DNA of 64,000 nt, taken from CAZNKU01 sp964573775 (GTDB lineage Bacteria; Bacillota; Clostridia; Monoglobales; Firm-18). Position 1 is the stretch's first letter, and each line of letters begins with the position of its first letter. The notes beneath the pieces were generated by a model. That model was not told where the DNA came from, made no database searches, and saw nothing but the letters and a program-made list of their open reading frames with translations. Shown here piece by piece: positions 1 through 9,325 of the stretch. Both the position numbers and the translations under genes were made by a program. The stretch spans positions 26,967 to 90,966 of the forward strand of contig CAZNKU010000002.1 in assembly GCA_964573775.1 (NCBI GenBank), read 5' to 3'.

Positions 1-1
1 A

Positions 2-445
2 GAATGGGTTTATAAAAATGTAAGCCATCGTATAATTGCAGAGGAATATATGAAGGATAGTAAGACCAATGAGTTGCGTGACTATAAATTCTTTGCTTTC
101 GATGGTGAGGTAAAGGCGGTATTTATTGCTACTGACAGGCAGCTTAAGGATGAGGAAACCAAATTCGATTTTTATGATGATAAATTTAATCATTTGCCGT
201 TTACCAATGGACATCCTAATGCAGATGTGCCTCCTGAAAAACCGGAAAATTTTGAAAAGATGAAGGAACTTGCATCAATCCTTTCAAAAGGCTTGCCCCA
301 TGCAAGGGTAGATTTCTATGAGGTTGATGGTAAAATTTATTTTGGTGAAATTACCTTTTTCCATTGGAGCGGTATGGTGCCTTTTGAACCTGAAGAGTGG
401 GATTATACTTTTGGTTCATGGATAAAATTACCTGAGAAACGATAA
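2..445 (+). CDS. TupA-like ATP-grasp protein, 3' part
   Basis: The reading frame is already open at base 2, so the gene starts outside the window and only about 147 C-terminal residues are seen. The visible part has the pattern of TupA-like ATP-grasp proteins of polysaccharide clusters: an AEEY segment, then DYKFFAFDGEVKAVFIATDR, and the acidic metal-binding end KIYFGEITFFHWSGM. Family members are thought to attach amino acids or similar groups to cell-surface polymers. The next gene is another ATP-grasp protein 18 bases on, and glycosyltransferase, pyruvyl transferase and flippase genes follow, which supports a capsule/EPS role. The exact substrate cannot be read from the sequence. Confidence 0.75.
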   Translation, partial: EWVYKNVSHRIIAEEYMKDSKTNELRDYKFFAFDGEVKAVFIATDRQLKDEETKFDFYDDKFNHLPFTNGHPNADVPPEKPENFEKMKELASILSKGLPHARVDFYEVDGKIYFGEITFFHWSGMVPFEPEEWDYTFGSWIKLPEKR

Positions 446-463
446 CAAGGAGTTGTATTGTAT

Positions 464-1564
464 ATGAGAGCATTGTTGGGCAAAATATGGCGAAATTTTA
501 ATGAAAAGAGAATTTTAAGAAAAGCGCTTAGAAGCAGAGTAAAAAAAATGAAGGACAGGCGTCGCCAGGAAATTGCAAACAAATATATTTTAACTAAAGA
601 ACAAGAAAAGCAAATTGATAAGTTATATCTCAGTACATATGGAAAAAAAATCCCCTATGATTGGCATAAGTTTTATTCGGCATATACAAAAAACTTTGAT
701 GTAAATTATATTCCTGAATTGATTTTTTTACCAATAATAGAGAAAAAATTCAACAATCAGAAATATGTGTCGGCATTTTCCGATAAAAACTTGTTACCAT
801 TTTATGTTAGCGGATTAGAAAATGTAAAAACCCCGAAAATATTTTTATCTTCCGCAAATGGTTTTTATAGAGATGAAAATTATAATTTGATTACCAAGGA
901 TCAGGCAATCAATTTGCTTTCAAATCTTCGTTGTTTTGGAAAACCGACTGTTGATTCCAATTCGGGCAATATGTGTGCTGTATATAACTTCGAAAATGGT
1001 ATAGATATAATTTCCAAAAAGACCGTAGAACAAGTTATTGATAATATGGGAAAGAATTTTTGTTTCCAGGAACTTATTTCTAATTGCGAAAGTGTCAGAA
1101 GGTTGCATGAAAATAGCTTGAATACATTTAGAATTACTACTTATTTGTGGAATGATAAGGTTTGGCATGCGCCGATGGTTATGAGAATTGGGCAAGGAAA
1201 TTCGCTTCTTGATAATGTCCATCAGGGTGGGATGTTTATTGGCGTTTCTGATAGCGGAGAATTAGCCGAATGTGCCTTCACAGAATTCCTGGACAAATTT
1301 TATGTTCATCCTGATTCTAAAATAGAATTTAAAGGCTATTGTGTTCCAGAAGCAAAAAAAGCTCTTGAGGCTGTAAAAAAGATTCATCAAAGAATACCAC
1401 AGATGGGATTAGTGGCATGGGATGTAATTGTAAATGAAAAAGAAGAAGTAGTCGTTATTGAGATGAATGTTTTTGGACAGGGACCCGAAGCATCACAAAA
1501 GGCGAATGGTCAAGGACTGTTTGGCGAAAATACGGCAGAAATTTTGACTTGGATAGGAAAATAA
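464..1564 (+). CDS. Sugar-transfer-associated ATP-grasp protein
   Basis: About 366 residues. The basic N-terminus is followed by an ATP-grasp fold of the type found in polysaccharide gene clusters. FGKPTVDSNSGNMCAVYNF near residue 160 matches the nucleotide-binding region, and AWDVIV...VVVIEMNVFGQGP near the end supplies the metal-binding acidic and Asn residues. These enzymes probably ligate a carboxylate to an amine or hydroxyl during polymer decoration; the substrate is unknown. AAGGAG at 447-452 serves either the ATG at 464 (11 bases) or an in-frame TTG at 458 (5 bases). I chose the ATG, but the start is uncertain by two codons. Confidence 0.72.
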   Translation: MRALLGKIWRNFNEKRILRKALRSRVKKMKDRRRQEIANKYILTKEQEKQIDKLYLSTYGKKIPYDWHKFYSAYTKNFDVNYIPELIFLPIIEKKFNNQKYVSAFSDKNLLPFYVSGLENVKTPKIFLSSANGFYRDENYNLITKDQAINLLSNLRCFGKPTVDSNSGNMCAVYNFENGIDIISKKTVEQVIDNMGKNFCFQELISNCESVRRLHENSLNTFRITTYLWNDKVWHAPMVMRIGQGNSLLDNVHQGGMFIGVSDSGELAECAFTEFLDKFYVHPDSKIEFKGYCVPEAKKALEAVKKIHQRIPQMGLVAWDVIVNEKEEVVVIEMNVFGQGPEASQKANGQGLFGENTAEILTWIGK

Positions 1565-1663
1565 TTTTATTTTGCCGAGGTGTGTTTTTGAGTGCTTTAT
1601 ATCCTATATGATTAGGTAGATTATATATTGCCAGGTAAATATTATTGTGTGAGGGGTGTTTTT

Positions 1664-2569
1664 ATGGATTTGGTAACATGTGCAATTACAACACATAAAC
1701 GCAAACCGGAAATTGTTGAAAGAGCATTGAAGAGTATATTGAATCAAACACATAAAAATATTGAGGTTTTTATTGTTGATGACAGTCCTGCTGATTGGGA
1801 ATACCGCAGTGAAGTGAAAAATATGGTTGAATCATATTCGGAGCATAATGTTATGTATATCGCTCACGAAGAATGCATGGGAGCATGTGTAGCAAGAAAT
1901 ACAGCCCTTGAAAATGCCAAAGGTGTATACATAGGTTACCTTGATGACGATGATGAATGGTGTCCGGACAAGATAGAAAAACAATTGCAAGGATTCACTA
2001 ATAAAAATATAGCTCTTGTATATTGTGATCATAAAATTATATACGATGGAACAGATAGGGTGAAAAATATAGTATCTGAAAAGCACTCCGGCTATGTGTT
2101 TGATAAATTGTTTTTCAGTAATTTCATAGGTTCTACATCTTTTCCCTTGATAAAAACAAAATGTTTAAAAGAAATTGGCGGATTTGATCCACTTATGCCT
2201 GCAGCACAGGATTATGATGTGTGGATTAGAATTGCAGAGAAATATGAAGTTAATTATGTGTCAGCGGAACTTGTTGTGTATCATGCTCACGAGGGAGAAC
2301 AAATTACTAAAAATCCAGCTAAAAAAAACAATGGATTAAAGAGGATTATGGAAAAGCATAAAGATTACTTAAATGCTAACAAAGAGGCTTATTGGGTGCG
2401 TTATATGAAGCTGATTCTTTCACACATGAATGCAAAACAATATTCTGAAGCATTAAGATGTTGGAGAAAGGCTGCTTTTAAGTGTCCGCTAAAAATTACA
2501 GAAAATTTACATTATTTGTATTTAATATTTGCAAAGATGTTTGTTAGTATAAGAGATAGAAAAAAATAA
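1664..2569 (+). CDS. GT2 family glycosyltransferase
   Basis: 301 residues with a GT-A fold. The N-terminal strand DLVTCAITTHKR leads to the first acidic motif IVDDSP (residues 37-42), and the metal-binding DDDD run lies at residues 94-97 before EW. A conserved QDYDVWIRIAEKY acceptor-side motif lies near residue 185. It would transfer a sugar from a nucleotide donor to a lipid-linked repeat unit on the cytoplasmic face. The start at ATG 1664 is set by GAGGGG at 1651-1656; a longer frame from TTG 1628 has no ribosome binding site. Donor and acceptor are unknown. Confidence 0.85.
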   Translation: MDLVTCAITTHKRKPEIVERALKSILNQTHKNIEVFIVDDSPADWEYRSEVKNMVESYSEHNVMYIAHEECMGACVARNTALENAKGVYIGYLDDDDEWCPDKIEKQLQGFTNKNIALVYCDHKIIYDGTDRVKNIVSEKHSGYVFDKLFFSNFIGSTSFPLIKTKCLKEIGGFDPLMPAAQDYDVWIRIAEKYEVNYVSAELVVYHAHEGEQITKNPAKKNNGLKRIMEKHKDYLNANKEAYWVRYMKLILSHMNAKQYSEALRCWRKAAFKCPLKITENLHYLYLIFAKMFVSIRDRKK

Positions 2570-2598
2570 ATCTTTTGGGATTGATGGGAGAAAGAAAT

Positions 2599-3762
2599 AT
2601 GAAAAAGTATATTCTGGTTACCGGCGGAGAACTCCGAAATAAAGGAGCTCAGGCAATGACATTTATTACAGTTGACCAAATTGCAAAGAAATTTCCTGAA
2701 TACCGTGTTGTTTTATTGGACGGCTACGATTATAGTGAGGGACTAACGAAAAATTTAAAGTTTCAATTTACAAAATTAGCAAGAATACGATATATGCTTA
2801 ATTGCTTAAAACCTTGGAAAAATCCATTTCCAAAAAAATATGAAGTTTCTGAAATTTTTAATAATTTGGCAGGGGTTGTGGATATAAGCGGATACAGACT
2901 TGGGTCAAATTGGCCTGATCATACTGTTAAGTCATACATACGAACCATTTTTTTTGCCAAACATCTTGGCGTACCGGTATATTTGATGCCGCAATCTTTC
3001 GGACCGTTTGAATTTAAGGGAAAAAACAAGTTTATACTTAATACTTTAATAAAGAGATATCTTAAATATCCAAAGGTTATAATGGCAAGAGAAACCGAAG
3101 GGTATAATTGGCTTTGTGAAAAGTATAAACTTAAAAATGTAGTTAAAACCCCTGACCTTGTACTGCAGAACACAGGTATTGATTTAGCCAATATTTTTCA
3201 TAAAGTTCCCGAAACATTTAAACTTTCCGTACGTGAAAACAGTGTTGCCATAATTCCAAACAGTAAAAATAATAAATTTGGAAATAAAGAAGAAATAATG
3301 ATTTTGTATAAAAATATTATAGATATGCTTTTGGAAAAAGGGAAGTATGTATATCTTTTGTATCATGCAAAAGAAGATTTGTCCATTTGCAGAGAAATGA
3401 AAGAATTGTATACGGAAAATGAAAATGTAATTCTCGTAGAGCAGGAGTTGGGATGTATAGAATACGGTGATTGTGTTGGTAAGTTTGATTATATTATAGG
3501 CTCCAGATATCATTCCATAGTTCATGCATACAAGGAATATACACCTGCAATAGTTTTTGGATGGGCAACCAAGTACAGAGAACTTGCAGAAATGTTCGGA
3601 CAGGAAGGTTATTGCTTTGATGTACGAAATTCTATGAATACAGAAAATATATTGAATAAAATTGAAATTATGTGTAATCTTTTTGATGAAGAATCTCAAA
3701 AAATCAAAAAAGTTATGAATGAGGTTCAAAGCAGTAATGTATATGATTATTTAGAATTTTAG
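2599..3762 (+). CDS. Polysaccharide pyruvyl transferase family protein
   Basis: 387 residues. The N-terminal VTGGELRNKGAQAM and the C-terminal IIGSRYHSIVHA followed by PAIVFGWATKYRELAE are the two characteristic blocks of the pyruvyl transferase (CsaB/WcaK-like) family. Members add a ketal pyruvate from phosphoenolpyruvate to a sugar of a surface polymer. The start at 2599 follows GGGAGA at 2586-2591 with normal spacing; upstream in-frame TTG/ATG codons (2575, 2584) have none. Pyruvylation would give the product polymer a negative charge. Confidence 0.85.
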   Translation: MKKYILVTGGELRNKGAQAMTFITVDQIAKKFPEYRVVLLDGYDYSEGLTKNLKFQFTKLARIRYMLNCLKPWKNPFPKKYEVSEIFNNLAGVVDISGYRLGSNWPDHTVKSYIRTIFFAKHLGVPVYLMPQSFGPFEFKGKNKFILNTLIKRYLKYPKVIMARETEGYNWLCEKYKLKNVVKTPDLVLQNTGIDLANIFHKVPETFKLSVRENSVAIIPNSKNNKFGNKEEIMILYKNIIDMLLEKGKYVYLLYHAKEDLSICREMKELYTENENVILVEQELGCIEYGDCVGKFDYIIGSRYHSIVHAYKEYTPAIVFGWATKYRELAEMFGQEGYCFDVRNSMNTENILNKIEIMCNLFDEESQKIKKVMNEVQSSNVYDYLEF

Positions 3763-3771
3763 AGGTGTAAA

Positions 3772-5289
3772 ATGAGCGAAAGTAGAACTAAAAATGCTTC
3801 AAGGAATATAATTTTCGGTTTTGCTAACAGGTTTGTGGTACTTTGTCTTCCCTTTGTTACGAGAACAATCATCTTGTATTTGCTTGGTTCGGAATATTTA
3901 GGCATAGGCACATTATTTTCATCTGTACTTAGTTTTCTTAATCTTGCAGAATTGGGTTTAGGCAGTGCAATAGTTTATTCTATGTATAAACCGATTGCAG
4001 AAAATGATGTTGTCAAAATTGGAGCACTATTGAATTTTTACAAAAAGTTGTACAGGCTTATCGGTATAGTTATTTTAGCAGTTGGGTCCATGTTGGTGCC
4101 ATTTATACCATATTTAATGAAGGGCGGAGCACCGCAAAATCTTAATCCATACTTGCTTTATTATTTATACCTTATAAATTCCGTTATAAGTTATTTCTTT
4201 GCAGGATATAAACAGAGTCTTTTGACATCCCATCAAAGAAGTGACATTATTAGTAATATTTCGACGCTTATAAGTATATTTATACAGATAGGACAGATTG
4301 TTCTTTTGTGTGTAACAAGGAGTTTGTATACATACGCAATCGTTCCGATTTGCGGAACAATTCTTACAAATATATGTATAGCTATTATTACAAAAAGAAA
4401 GTATCCTGACATAAAATGCGAAGGGGATATTTCATCAGATATCAAGAATGAAATTAAGACTAAAATAGGTGGTTTGTTTGGAACAAAGCTTAACAGTATT
4501 GTTGTTCACTCTGCAGACACTTTGATTATTTCAGCATTTCTGGGTCTTAGTATGACAGCAAAATACGGAAACTATTACTATATTATGAATGCAATATGCG
4601 GTTTTATTATGGTATTTTATTCATCAATGACGGCAGGTATAGGTAACAAACTTGTGGTTGATTCCATAGAGGAAAACTATAAATTCTTTAAAAATATGAA
4701 TTTTATCAATGCATGGCTTGTTGGTTGGTGCAGTATTTGTCTGCTGTGCCTGTATGAACCGTTTATGGAGCTTTGGGTCGGAGACAGTATGAAACTGGGC
4801 ATTGTATTTGTAATACTTATGGTTGTATATTTTTACATATATATGATTCAAAGAAATATGCTAACATTTAAAGATGCAGCAGGACTTTGGAATAAGGATT
4901 GGATGAGGCCTTATATTTCCATGTCTTTGAATGTTGTTTCTAATTTGGTTCTGGTAAGGTTTATTGGCATTTATGGAATAGTTGTTTCAACGATTCTGGC
5001 ATTTTTAATATCTGTTCCGTGGGTAACCAGTGTGTTGTTTAAGAATCTGTTTAAGATGTCACCCGCAAAAAATCTTTTTGCAATCTTTAAATATTCTATA
5101 TTTACTATTGCTATTGCATGTGTTACATATTTTATTTGCGGATTGTGTATGGAAGGGTTTATAGGTTTGATACAGCGTGCAATAATCTGCTGTGTTGTGC
5201 CTAATATATTTTTTATATTGTTTTTCTTTAAGACTGCAGAGTTTGCTTATTTAAAGGATTTTATTCTTAAGAAGGTACTTAAACATTAA
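3772..5289 (+). CDS. Polysaccharide (Wzx-type) flippase
   Basis: 505 residues, very hydrophobic, with roughly 12-14 membrane segments and short charged loops. The N-terminal SRNIIFGFANRFVVLCLPFV and the LGSEYLGIGTLFSSVLSFLN block are typical of MOP-superfamily O-antigen/teichoic-acid flippases. It would move lipid-linked repeat units across the membrane for export. AGAGGTG ends three bases after the preceding stop, so it is cotranscribed with the pyruvyl transferase. A Wzy polymerase is not seen here and may lie to the left of the window. Confidence 0.87.
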   Translation: MSESRTKNASRNIIFGFANRFVVLCLPFVTRTIILYLLGSEYLGIGTLFSSVLSFLNLAELGLGSAIVYSMYKPIAENDVVKIGALLNFYKKLYRLIGIVILAVGSMLVPFIPYLMKGGAPQNLNPYLLYYLYLINSVISYFFAGYKQSLLTSHQRSDIISNISTLISIFIQIGQIVLLCVTRSLYTYAIVPICGTILTNICIAIITKRKYPDIKCEGDISSDIKNEIKTKIGGLFGTKLNSIVVHSADTLIISAFLGLSMTAKYGNYYYIMNAICGFIMVFYSSMTAGIGNKLVVDSIEENYKFFKNMNFINAWLVGWCSICLLCLYEPFMELWVGDSMKLGIVFVILMVVYFYIYMIQRNMLTFKDAAGLWNKDWMRPYISMSLNVVSNLVLVRFIGIYGIVVSTILAFLISVPWVTSVLFKNLFKMSPAKNLFAIFKYSIFTIAIACVTYFICGLCMEGFIGLIQRAIICCVVPNIFFILFFFKTAEFAYLKDFILKKVLKH

Positions 5290-5313
5290 AACAATATGAT
5301 GGGAGTAGGTAAT

Positions 5314-6273
5314 ATGAGGATAAAAGAAAAAATCAAGACAGTGGCAAACATGATTGTCAGGAAAAGTTCTTATAAGGATTTATTTAATAATTATCAAAAA
5401 AGATATGTAAAAAACACTTTTGGTAATGGTGTATATGTTAATTACAGTCAATATGAAGCTGTTATTACCAAAATGTATCATACAGTTGAAAAGGGTTTGT
5501 CCTATGTTGATTACAGAGCAGGTTTTGGGGAAAAGGCGATTTTTGAATTGGTTGATACTATGGAAAAGTATAGCCGTAATTATGATGTTAATGCTTTCTT
5601 TTATCAGACTGCACTTTGTACATTATATGAATATATTGAAAAAAACAGAAAATACGGCTACGAAAATAAAGAATTAGAATCAAAAATAAAAAATCTTTCA
5701 GGTATGCCAAATGAGGTTGGAGGAATTATTACTTTTAATCCTGAAAATATACCTGCTGATTTTGAAGAATTTGTTATGAGCCGTCACAGCATAAGGGAAT
5801 TTTCCAATGTGCCTGTGGATGTTGAAAAACTTGTCTCGGCAATTAAACTTTCTCAGCATACTCCCTCAGCATGTAACCGTCAGGGGTGGAAAACAAGAAT
5901 TGTTGCAGATAAAGACGTCTTAAGAACTATTCTTAATAACCAGAACGGAAACAGGGGATTTGGAGATAAAATTGATAAATTATTGGTTATAACATGTGAT
6001 TTGTGTTATTTTAATAAAAGCAGAGAAGTGCATCAGGCTTTTATAGATGGAGGTATGTATGCAATGAATATATTGCATAGTTTGCACTATAATAAAATTG
6101 CCACAATTCCACTAAGTGCTTCGTTGAATGTAGTTCAGGATGAAAATGTCAGAAAAGCGATAAATATGAAGAATTCGGAAATTTTGATTATGTTTATTGG
6201 CGTGGGCAATTATCCAGAAACTTGTCAGACTACAAGATCCGAAAGAAGAAAAGCTGATATTGAAATAATATAA
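5314..6273 (+). CDS. Nitroreductase-like FMN protein of polysaccharide cluster
   Basis: 319 residues. An N-terminal helical part of about 150 residues precedes a nitroreductase-like domain. That domain starts with VMSRHSIREFSNVPVD and continues with LSQHTPSACNRQGWKTRIV, the usual FMN-binding signature, and ends in GVGNYP. Such proteins recur in exopolysaccharide clusters beside pyruvyl transferases, but their substrate is not established. GGGAG at 5301-5305 points to the ATG at 5314 rather than the upstream ATG at 5296. It may alternatively be a flavin-binding protein without nitroreductase activity. Confidence 0.75.
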   Translation: MRIKEKIKTVANMIVRKSSYKDLFNNYQKRYVKNTFGNGVYVNYSQYEAVITKMYHTVEKGLSYVDYRAGFGEKAIFELVDTMEKYSRNYDVNAFFYQTALCTLYEYIEKNRKYGYENKELESKIKNLSGMPNEVGGIITFNPENIPADFEEFVMSRHSIREFSNVPVDVEKLVSAIKLSQHTPSACNRQGWKTRIVADKDVLRTILNNQNGNRGFGDKIDKLLVITCDLCYFNKSREVHQAFIDGGMYAMNILHSLHYNKIATIPLSASLNVVQDENVRKAINMKNSEILIMFIGVGNYPETCQTTRSERRKADIEII

Positions 6274-6288
6274 CATTGGAGAGATTTT

Positions 6289-7464
6289 ATGAAATGTGTT
6301 GAGAGATTTCAAAATACGTATAATAAAGAACCTGACGGTATTGCCTTTTGTCCGTATAGGATTTGTCCAATTGGTGCACATTCCGACCATCAGTACGGCA
6401 AAATAACCGGACTTGCCATAGACAAGGGTATTCATATTGCTTATGGACCAAAGAAAAACGGAGTTATAGAGCTTGTTTCAATGCAGTTTAACAAGCGGGC
6501 ACAGTTTCATGTTGCAAGCATTCCGAAAACTCCTCAAAATGACTGGGCAGATTATTTGCGAGGGGCAGCTTTTGCGTTGGCAAAAAATCATGACCTTGAA
6601 GTTGGGCTTTGCGGAGTTATAGAAGGTAGCTTGCCAATTGGCGGTCTTTCATCTTCCGCAGCGGTTATTATTGCATTTTTGTCAGCACTTTGCACAGTAA
6701 ACAAAATAAAAATATCTAAGCAGGAACTTATTATGACGGCACTTTCTGCGGAAAATAATTACGTTGGTGTATCATGCGGAAAGCTTGACCAGTCATGTGA
6801 AGTGTACAGCAAGAAAAAGCATTTGCTTTACCTTGATACAAAGGATGACAGCTACGAGCTTATTCCTCAGAACCCTGATATGAAACCTTATGAAATTGCA
6901 GTTTTCTTCAGCGGTGTAGAGCGTTCTCTTGCAGGCTCTGCTTTTAATATGAGGGTTGACGAATGCCGAAGCGCCGCATATGCACTTAAGGCGTATGCCG
7001 GTTTGGAATATGGGAAATTCGATGAAACGAACCTTCGCGAAGTGCCATATGAGGTGTATTTGAAATATAAGGAAAGGTTGCCCGAGAACTGGGCAAAACG
7101 AGCTGAACATTGGTATACAGAATATATGCGTGTTGAAGTCGGAGTAGAAGCATGGCGAAAGGGAGATATAGAAACATATGGCAAACTTTCCTTTGAAAGC
7201 GGAAGAAGTTCCATTGAAAATTGGGAAACAGGCTCGCCTGAACTTAAATCTATATATGAAATAATGCTTGAAACCGATGGTATATACGGAGGGCGTTTCA
7301 GTGGTGCAGGCTTTAAAGGTTGCTGTATGGCGCTCATAGACCCTGCATTCAAAAAAGAAATTTCAAAAAATGTTACCGAAAAATATCTTGCAATGTTTCC
7401 GCAGTATAAAGATACATTTTCAGTACATTTTTGTAAATCTGCAGATGGTTGCAAAATAAAATAA
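6289..7464 (+). CDS. GHMP sugar kinase, galacturonokinase-like
   Basis: 391 residues, galactokinase-type GHMP kinase. The substrate-binding motif at residues 22-37 is PYRICPIGAHSDHQYG instead of the galactokinase GRVNLIGEHTDY pattern. The ATP-binding motif LPIGGLSSSAA is at 115-125, and GGRFSGAGFKGCC lies near residue 334. From memory, the ICP-GAH-DHQ form is the one in plant galacturonic acid kinase, so phosphorylation of a uronic acid at C1 is more likely than of galactose. The nucleotidyltransferase 12 bases downstream and the uronate-type epimerase after it fit a UDP-uronate salvage route. Substrate assignment is inference. Confidence 0.78.
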   Translation: MKCVERFQNTYNKEPDGIAFCPYRICPIGAHSDHQYGKITGLAIDKGIHIAYGPKKNGVIELVSMQFNKRAQFHVASIPKTPQNDWADYLRGAAFALAKNHDLEVGLCGVIEGSLPIGGLSSSAAVIIAFLSALCTVNKIKISKQELIMTALSAENNYVGVSCGKLDQSCEVYSKKKHLLYLDTKDDSYELIPQNPDMKPYEIAVFFSGVERSLAGSAFNMRVDECRSAAYALKAYAGLEYGKFDETNLREVPYEVYLKYKERLPENWAKRAEHWYTEYMRVEVGVEAWRKGDIETYGKLSFESGRSSIENWETGSPELKSIYEIMLETDGIYGGRFSGAGFKGCCMALIDPAFKKEISKNVTEKYLAMFPQYKDTFSVHFCKSADGCKIK

Positions 7465-7476
7465 GGGGATTATAAT

Positions 7477-8214
7477 ATGATATGCTTAATATTAGCGGCA
7501 GGTTATGCCACAAGACTTTATCCACTAACTGAAAATTTCCCAAAGCCTCTTTTAAAGGTTGGGGAAAAGACAATTCTTGACCACCTTACAGATGACATAT
7601 ATTCCGGTGGCAAGATAGAAGAATTTATTGTTATTTCCAACCACAAGTTTGCACAGCATTTTGAGGATTGGGCAAAAACAAAGGAATATAAAATCACAGT
7701 AGTTGATGACGGCACAAGCACTAACGAAACACGCCTTGGAGCAGTCAAGGATATTAAGTTTGCCATTGATAAATTAAATTTAAGTGATGATATGCTGATT
7801 ATAGCAGGGGATAATGTCCTCGATTTTTCTCTTAATAAATTTGTTGATTATGCAATATCTAAAAATTCAAGTGCTGTAATGAGATATTTTGAGGGTGAAA
7901 AGAAAAGATTGCAAAAGTGCGGCGTTTTAGAACTTGATGATGCTGATTTAATTAAAGGTATGGAGGAAAAACCTCAAGAACCAAAATCTAATTGGTGTTG
8001 TCCGCCCTTCTATTTCTATAAAAAAGATGATATTTCAAGAATTGGAGAGGCAATATCTGACGGATGCGGTGTAGATGCACCGGGAAGCTTGGTTTCCTGG
8101 ATGTGTAAAAAATCATCAGTTTATGCTTTTGAAATGCCCGGTTCAAGATATGACATCGGCAACCTTGAAAGTTATGAAAAAGTACAAGAGGAGTATAAAG
8201 GAATAACATGCTGA
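7477..8214 (+). CDS. Sugar-1-phosphate nucleotidyltransferase
   Basis: 245 residues, single-domain RmlA/GlmU-like fold. The N-terminal ILAAGYATRLYPLTENFPKP is the nucleotide-triphosphate-binding signature, and IIAGDNVLDFS near residue 110 holds the metal-binding aspartate. It lies between a uronokinase-like GHMP kinase and a UDP-glucuronate-4-epimerase-like gene, so the expected reaction is conversion of a sugar 1-phosphate, possibly galacturonate 1-phosphate, plus NTP to NDP-sugar. The alternative of an ordinary glucose-1-phosphate thymidylyl- or cytidylyltransferase cannot be excluded. It overlaps the epimerase start by seven bases, consistent with translational coupling. Confidence 0.82.
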   Translation: MICLILAAGYATRLYPLTENFPKPLLKVGEKTILDHLTDDIYSGGKIEEFIVISNHKFAQHFEDWAKTKEYKITVVDDGTSTNETRLGAVKDIKFAIDKLNLSDDMLIIAGDNVLDFSLNKFVDYAISKNSSAVMRYFEGEKKRLQKCGVLELDDADLIKGMEEKPQEPKSNWCCPPFYFYKKDDISRIGEAISDGCGVDAPGSLVSWMCKKSSVYAFEMPGSRYDIGNLESYEKVQEEYKGITC

Positions 8215-9281
8215 TACCTAATGTTGATCTCAATAACAAAACAATAATGGTTACAGGGGCTGCAGGGTTTGTAGGTGCAAATCTTGTTATGGAGCTTTTA
8301 AATTCATATGACAATGTTAATATTATCGGTGTAGATAATCTTAATGATTATTACGATGTTTCCATAAAGGAATACCGTCTTTCAGAGATAGAAAAGCTTG
8401 TTGTCCAAAAGCCTGAAAGTAACTGGACATTAGTAAGAGGAAGTATCGCAGACAGACAGCTTATGGATAGTATTTTTGAAGAATACAGACCAAATGTAGT
8501 TGTAAACCTTGCTGCACAGGCGGGTGTAAGGTATTCTATTACAAATCCTGATGTATACATAGAATCAAACATTATAGGATTTTATAATATTTTAGAAGCC
8601 TGCAGAAAGTATCCTGTTGAGCATTTAGTGTATGCTTCAAGCTCATCAGTTTACGGTTCAAACAAAAAAATACCATATTCAACAGACGATAAGGTAGATA
8701 ACCCTGTTTCACTTTATGCGGCTACCAAAAAGTCTAATGAACTTTTGGCACATTCGTATTCCAAACTTTACAATATTCCGTCAACAGGTTTAAGATTTTT
8801 TACTGTATATGGACCTGCGGGCAGACCGGACATGGCTTATTTTGGATTTACAAACAAGCTTTTAAAGGGTGAAACCATACAAATATTTAACTTTGGTAAC
8901 TGCAAAAGAGATTTCACCTTTGTGGACGATATAGTTGAGGGTGTAAGAAGAGTTATGGAATGTGCACCGGAAAAGGAGGATGGTGAAGATGGTTTACCGT
9001 TGCCTCCGTACAGAGTTTACAACATCGGTAATAACAGTCCGGAAAACTTGTTGGACTTTGTAGATATACTTCAACAAGAACTTATCAATGCAGGTGTGTT
9101 GCCTGAAGATTATGACTTTGAAGCACACAAAGAACTTGTGCCTATGCAACCCGGAGATGTTCCTGTTACCTACGCAGATACATCAGCACTTGAGCGTGAT
9201 TTTGGTTTTAAGCCATCCACAAGTTTGCGTGATGGATTGCGTAAATTTGCAGAGTGGTATAAAACGTTTTATAATTGCTAA
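8208..9281 (+). CDS. NAD-dependent epimerase, UDP-glucuronate 4-epimerase type
   Basis: 357 residues, extended short-chain dehydrogenase. The Rossmann motif GAAGFVGANL lies near residue 18, the catalytic SSSSVYG near 143-149, and the YAATKKS pair (Tyr/Lys) near 170. RFFTVYGPAGRPDMAYF is typical of CapI-type UDP-glucuronate 4-epimerases. It would interconvert UDP-glucuronate and UDP-galacturonate, the donor for acidic capsule sugars. AAAGGA at 8197-8202 lies inside the preceding gene. It is the last gene of the polysaccharide block and is closed by a strong hairpin at 9288-9320. Confidence 0.85.
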   Translation: MLIPNVDLNNKTIMVTGAAGFVGANLVMELLNSYDNVNIIGVDNLNDYYDVSIKEYRLSEIEKLVVQKPESNWTLVRGSIADRQLMDSIFEEYRPNVVVNLAAQAGVRYSITNPDVYIESNIIGFYNILEACRKYPVEHLVYASSSSVYGSNKKIPYSTDDKVDNPVSLYAATKKSNELLAHSYSKLYNIPSTGLRFFTVYGPAGRPDMAYFGFTNKLLKGETIQIFNFGNCKRDFTFVDDIVEGVRRVMECAPEKEDGEDGLPLPPYRVYNIGNNSPENLLDFVDILQQELINAGVLPEDYDFEAHKELVPMQPGDVPVTYADTSALERDFGFKPSTSLRDGLRKFAEWYKTFYNC

Positions 9282-9287
9282 TAAACA

Positions 9288-9325
9288 AACGCAAGGAAAA
9301 TCCGATATTTTCCTTGCGTTTTCTC
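9288..9325. terminator. Bidirectional terminator after polysaccharide cluster
   Basis: A perfect 14-bp stem (AACGCAAGGAAAAT at 9288-9301 with its complement at 9307-9320) closes a five-base loop and is followed by TTTTCTCTT. It lies between the convergent epimerase and SSB-like genes and can serve both. Confidence 0.9.
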
